A stretch of DNA of 64,000 nucleotides from Pogonophryne albipinna (lineage: Eukaryota > Chordata > Actinopteri > Perciformes > Artedidraconidae), in assembly GCA_028583405.1 (NCBI GenBank), contig CM053264.1, forward strand, positions 11,429,287 through 11,493,286, given 5' to 3'. Both the position numbers and the translations under genes were made by a program. The notes below the pieces were generated by a model. The model ran no database searches, had not been told where the DNA came from, and saw only the letters and a list, made by a program, of their open reading frames with translations. This document shows, one piece after another, positions 61,801 to 64,000 of the stretch (within the stretch, counting starts at the first letter, position 1; every line of letters begins with the position of its first letter).

Positions 61801-62547
61801 GCATCCAGCGCCGCCTCCTCAGGGATGCTGCGAGGAGGATTCTGGGAGCTGGAGGTGTTTGCAGAGCTGGACCTCAGCATGCTGACTTCAGGGTCTCCGG
61901 GCCAGAAGGAGATCTGACTGACTCCAGCTGCAGAGGAGAGTGTGATTACAATATACTGAAATGAACAACAGTGTGAAAGCACTTGGAAAACTGCTGGTCC
62001 CTCAGGCATCATAATGTCATGCTCAACTTAACGGAGCTATGACTAATCCCCATGTCGGGAAACCCTTCCCAAAAGCAGAATGCAACTTGATTGACTAACA
62101 ACTAGGCTTGGGTTTAATTCCCCAACCTCTCTGTGTCTGACCACTAATCTCTGTCTCTGTCCTCACCGTTGACGATCATCTTGAGGCAGGTGGCGCAGGG
62201 TCTCCTGGAGAAATACAGGTGGCAGTCAGCCAGGGAGGCGCCATGCTGGATGATGGCTGCCTGTCCTGCATGGAGCTCAGGTCCTGAGCAGTGGAGTCCC
62301 ACCACCTTACTGTCCTGCACCACCACCAGACCCACCCTGCGGATCTGAATCACAACAGGTCTGATTACTTAACTATAACTCACTAATCTGGAGATTTGAA
62401 CATTGGTTACTTCATCGTGCGTGGTCTATCTCATTGGTACACTCACCTCACTGGGCTCATCCTCTTCAGGCTGCTCCTGTGGAAACAGCTCCATCCACAG
62501 ACTCAGCAAGGTAAACAGGTTTACCTTTGATAGCCTGGGGCCATGGC
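52473..62547 (-). CDS. cdadc1: Cdadc1, cytidine/dCMP deaminase-domain protein, spliced gene (N-terminal exon missing)
   Basis: Zinc-dependent cytidine/deoxycytidylate deaminase-family protein with two deaminase domains. Ten exons, 5' to 3' on the minus strand: 62547-62447, 62344-62167, 61927-61630, 61548-61342, 61262-61144, 53536-53487, 53392-53223, 53145-52956, 52882-52846, 52570-52473. All phases agree, giving about 482 residues; human is about 514, so only a short N-terminal part is missing. Domain 1 has LHAGQ and PCATC. Domain 2 has HAEQNALTF (53243-53251 for HAE) and CPCDEC (53079-53096). Landmarks include LSKVNLFTLLSLWMELFP and VGCGYNAYPAGSQYAEYP. I recall a report of dCTP deaminase activity for CDADC1 but cannot verify it here. 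Confidence 0.93.
52630..52830. mobile_element. MITE copy in the last cdadc1 intron
   Basis: Contains GACCAATCACAACAGAG, AACCAATCAGAGCAGACTG and ends TATGAACCTGAACATGTGCTCTTTAAAG. It belongs to the same family as 22650, 42891 and 47470. The left end is unclear. Confidence 0.6.
52956..53536 (-). CDS. cdadc1: cdadc1 exons for the catalytic deaminase domain
   Basis: Exons 53536-53487 (VGVGAVIWAKGAS), 53392-53223 and 53145-52956. The active-site HAE and the CPCDEC cysteines are both present, as is the GAGITHIYTSD strand. This is the domain expected to be active. The intron before 53536 is about 7.6 kb and holds the nested LINEs. Confidence 0.95.
53745..54412 (+). mobile_element. CR1/L2/Rex-type LINE, left part (split by an L1-like insertion)
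   Basis: Encodes [37 protein letters not shown] and QMYADDAVIF, then breaks frame near 54365. It is cut at 54412 by the L1-like element and resumes at 60391. It lies antisense in the cdadc1 intron and is homologous to the copy at 41405. Confidence 0.9.
54562..55404 (+). CDS. L1-like ORF1 protein (RNA-binding), intact
   Basis: 280 residues with no break. Residues about 27-112 form a coiled coil (LEQHRNAI, LEAKLDCI, LAENNTKLQAKLTDLESR). From about 113 an RRM-like domain follows (RRNNIRIIGLPE, PVVIRLHRFQQKDKIIREA). From about 195 comes the basic C-terminal domain (PIAIYEDYPSEIVEQR, ALLFPARLNITL). This is the L1 ORF1p (transposase_22) architecture, which forms the trimeric RNA chaperone of the retrotransposition particle. 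The start ATG lies about 150 bp from the element's 5' end. Confidence 0.92.
   Translation: MASKQQRSGKKEQSTVPAANGGDFNMAALANQLEQHRNAISADFKATISTLEAKLDCIQTTVSDHTHSINSLESNANEQDGGIQSLESMCAKLAENNTKLQAKLTDLESRSRRNNIRIIGLPESIEGPHQYTFFSELLAEVIGDSVFESPPECDRAHRTLSNKPGPGQRPRPVVIRLHRFQQKDKIIREARAKRGKLQYRGTPIAIYEDYPSEIVEQRMEYQEVMSELYQRGFKPALLFPARLNITLKDGARKRLSSVSEAKDFIAANRSGIGSHASSSV
55405..56250 (+). other. L1-like inter-ORF spacer
   Basis: About 846 bp between ORF1 and ORF2, unusually long compared with mammalian L1. T-rich, with a T9 run near 56100, and no frame of note. Confidence 0.6.
56251..60029 (+). pseudogene. L1-like ORF2 (endonuclease/reverse transcriptase), disrupted
   Basis: The likely start ATG is at 56251. 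The segment 56302-57138 holds the APE-type endonuclease (FLQETHL, GDWN, SDHSP). The segment from about 57115 to 59326 holds reverse transcriptase (EKAFDRVEW, RQGCPLSPLLFNIA, YADDLLL). The segment up to 60029 carries the C-terminal zinc knuckle (CNRC...H...C). Lesions seen: an in-frame TGA at 56287-56289 where L1 proteins have Trp; a frame break near 57110, probably a small deletion; and a frame break in the C8 run at 59305-59312. Domains are otherwise well preserved, so the copy is young but inactive. Confidence 0.88.
60391..61136 (+). mobile_element. CR1/L2/Rex-type LINE, right part
   Basis: Resumes at the duplicated TACTATTAAATT and encodes SHIEYCLTNWSFACATNLKPIEQ-type C-terminal sequence. 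A C-run at 60697-60712 breaks the frame. The 3' end is TGCCAAATAAAATAAATCAATAAA at about 61113-61133, almost touching the cdadc1 splice donor at 61143. Confidence 0.88.
61144..61548 (-). CDS. cdadc1: cdadc1 middle exons
   Basis: Exons 61548-61342 (helical linker with RLEDFCVEPHFSNLRNNMTEL) and 61262-61144 (GLSQEVVRHCIIQARLLAYRT). The donor of the latter (AACAG|GTCTGT) lies only 6-8 bp from the 3' end of an antisense LINE that fills the next intron. Confidence 0.9.
61630..62344 (-). CDS. cdadc1: cdadc1 exons for the N-terminal (degenerate) deaminase domain
   Basis: Exons 62344-62167 and 61927-61630. The zinc motif of domain 1 reads His-Ala-Gly (62272-62264) where active deaminases have His-Ala-Glu, while the PC-x2-C half (RRPCATC) is intact. 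This domain therefore probably binds zinc without catalysing deamination. The second exon continues WPGDPEVSML and HICVLLQPPAPGLAQFV, as in other CDADC1 proteins. Confidence 0.92.
62447..62547 (-). CDS. cdadc1: cdadc1 first recognised coding exon
   Basis: Begins after the acceptor CTGCATTAG with two bases of a split codon, so an upstream coding exon must exist. It encodes HGPRLSKVNLFTLLSLWMEL and an acidic tail, ending at GAG|GTGAGT in phase 0. The upstream exon is not seen between here and 64000. A hAT element starts 100 bp upstream and may lie in this intron. Confidence 0.9.
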
Positions 62548-62646
62548 CTAATGCAGGGGGAGACAAAAGAAGGGTTGTCTTGTCTATTCTTAAATGCACA
62601 AGTGCCTTCATGCAAAGGTCAAATTACACTGGGTGGTGTGAGTAAG

Positions 62647-64000
62647 CAGTGTGCGAAATACGGGGGGGTCCGGGGGAGCTCGACCCCCCCGATTAACACC
62701 TGAGCCCCCCTGAAAGCCTCAACAGCAACATTTAGGGGGGGTCTGAAATTATAATATGTATTTGTCACTTGCAATGGTCACTAAAATGTTTTTAAGCTTA
62801 CTATGTCCAGTATTCATAATTCAAAACATTTATTCACAAATATCTTTCTATTTTGGCTGTCAAAAGCAGAGCCAGCCGCCGTGACGCCGACAGAAATTAT
62901 GCAAATTAGCCACGCGCGGCAAAGAGGAGAGAAAGACGTTACATTAGAGAGGACTACAATGTCTAAGAGAAAGCTAAACCAAAGTGTTTCACTCGCGCAC
63001 TTTGGGTTCACATCCAAAAAAGTGACACCACGAGCTGACCAAGAGACACCCAGAGATGATGCTGATGATGCAGCAGCTAGCACAGCACTCGCTACCAGAA
63101 CCGTTAGCGAATCGGGGGCTCCTGTCCCGCCCAGTCACTCCCCAGAAGGAGGTGAAGTTGAGGCAGAGCGCTCAGAAGACGCAGCAGTTGCGGAGGTAGC
63201 TGCTACTGCTAGTGACTTTCCGCCGGCTGGTTGGACAACGAAGCAGGTGGGCGAATGGAAAGACCGCAACCCCTGGCTTGACATTAAGGCTGGAAAGTTA
63301 GGATGTTTAGTGAGTAGGAAAGCAAAAACGTTGCTGCTAAAGGGACCGGGTTTACACCTTGCGGAAGAATGGATCAATGGTGATGTTACTAGCCCTGATG
63401 CAAAACAGCTACGAAAGAAGATCTACAAACACAGGGACAGCCAGGCCCACGCGAGGTCAGTGGAAATAGTACAGATGAAAGACAAAGAAACCCTCCCAAA
63501 CTGTTTCATTGATGTGTCCGATTTACTCAAGAAAACAACAGTCTCGTTTAGAACAGCTTACACCGTAGCAAAGGAAAGGCTATCTTATAAAAAGCTCAAC
63601 CCCCTCATGACAATGCAGGAGCTGAATGGAGCCGAAGTTGGGAATATCCACAAATCTGACCATGCATGCGCAGAAATAATAAGTCACATTGCAAAGGAAA
63701 TGCGCCGCAAGTTCGTCTCTAATGTGAAAGAAATGGATTCAAAGGTATCAATCACAATTGATGAAAGTACCGTTCACGGTCGTCCCTATCTAATCATTTA
63801 CGTAAGATGTGATGTCAGTGGTAAGGGGGATGTAGATAATGTGTTCCTGGATATAGTGGAACTTACAGATGGAGTCGATGCTGAATCAATTTATAACTCA
63901 ATGATGGCGAGTCTATATAAAGCTGGAATGGATGATGACTTTTTGAAGACGCACCTAATAAGCATAGCCACCGATGGGGCTGCAGTGCTCACGGGAAAAG
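62647..64000 (+). mobile_element. 5' end of a hAT-type DNA transposon (runs off the window)
   Basis: Begins CAGTGTGCGAAATA, a hAT-like terminus starting CAGTG, followed by G- and C-rich subterminal sequence. A transposase-like frame starts at 62959. The right end lies beyond the window, so the duplication cannot be checked. If the cdadc1 first exon is upstream, the element sits in that intron on the opposite strand. Confidence 0.65.
62959..64000 (+). CDS. hAT-family transposase-like protein, partial (KIAA1586/ZMYM-like class)
   Basis: An uninterrupted frame of 347 codons runs from ATG 62959 to the window end. It starts MSKRKLNQSVSLAHFGF. After an acidic linker comes a zinc-finger-like segment: Cys116, then Ser119 where a second Cys is expected, with His158 and His164. 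RNase-H-like catalytic positions follow: Asp268 in SITIDES and Asp339 in SIATDGAAV. The class matches hAT transposases that gave rise to vertebrate KIAA1586/ZNF862-type genes. With no stops it may be a recent autonomous copy or a domesticated gene. The third acidic residue and dimerisation domain lie outside the window. Confidence 0.75.
   Translation, partial: MSKRKLNQSVSLAHFGFTSKKVTPRADQETPRDDADDAAASTALATRTVSESGAPVPPSHSPEGGEVEAERSEDAAVAEVAATASDFPPAGWTTKQVGEWKDRNPWLDIKAGKLGCLVSRKAKTLLLKGPGLHLAEEWINGDVTSPDAKQLRKKIYKHRDSQAHARSVEIVQMKDKETLPNCFIDVSDLLKKTTVSFRTAYTVAKERLSYKKLNPLMTMQELNGAEVGNIHKSDHACAEIISHIAKEMRRKFVSNVKEMDSKVSITIDESTVHGRPYLIIYVRCDVSGKGDVDNVFLDIVELTDGVDAESIYNSMMASLYKAGMDDDFLKTHLISIATDGAAVLTGK

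Overview
The window is vertebrate nuclear DNA, almost certainly from a ray-finned (teleost) fish. Evidence: genes split into short exons with GT/AG introns, three vertebrate-type genes, very long (TG/CA)n arrays, teleost-style hAT miniature elements, tRNA-derived SINEs, and CR1/L2/Rex-like and L1-like LINEs. There is no bacterial operon, CRISPR array or phage module.

Layout. (1) About 1.6-36.95 kb, plus strand: an mcf2l (Dbs/Ost) Rho guanine-nucleotide exchange factor gene. I placed 33 consecutive coding exons whose splice phases all agree. They encode about 1,195 residues with the order Sec14/CRAL-TRIO, spectrin-like repeat, DH, PH, variable linker, SH3. Two alternative first coding exons (1588-1699 and 5683-5755) both fit the exon at 16140. 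(2) 37.4-48.7 kb, plus strand: cab39l (MO25-beta, the LKB1-STRAD scaffold). It has a CCGGAAGTGA-type promoter, a probable noncoding exon 1 and eight coding exons (334 residues). (3) 52.47-62.55 kb, minus strand: cdadc1 (cytidine/dCMP deaminase-domain protein), ten coding exons found and the N-terminal exon missing. cab39l and cdadc1 are convergent neighbours, as I recall them in human 13q14.2.

Mobile DNA makes up much of the rest. A ~3.0 kb element with ~500 bp terminal inverted repeats lies between cab39l and cdadc1. A near-full-length L1-like LINE (54413-60390) is nested inside a CR1/L2/Rex-type LINE in a cdadc1 intron. A second CR1/L2-type copy and a hAT MITE sit in cab39l intron 1. mcf2l introns hold hAT elements with exact 8-bp duplications, a TTAA-flanked MITE, a 5'-truncated L1-like copy with its target-site duplication, and SINE-like repeats. 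The right edge enters an autonomous-looking hAT transposase gene that runs off the window.

The strangest feature is microsatellite load. Eight (TG)n arrays exceed 200 bp, all with TG on the plus (sense) strand, and dinucleotide runs start within a few bases of several splice donors and acceptors. I found no wholly new gene system. The best leads are the alternative mcf2l starts, the phase-1 cassette exons before SH3, the repeat/splice-site association, the inverted-repeat element between convergent genes, and the hAT gene.
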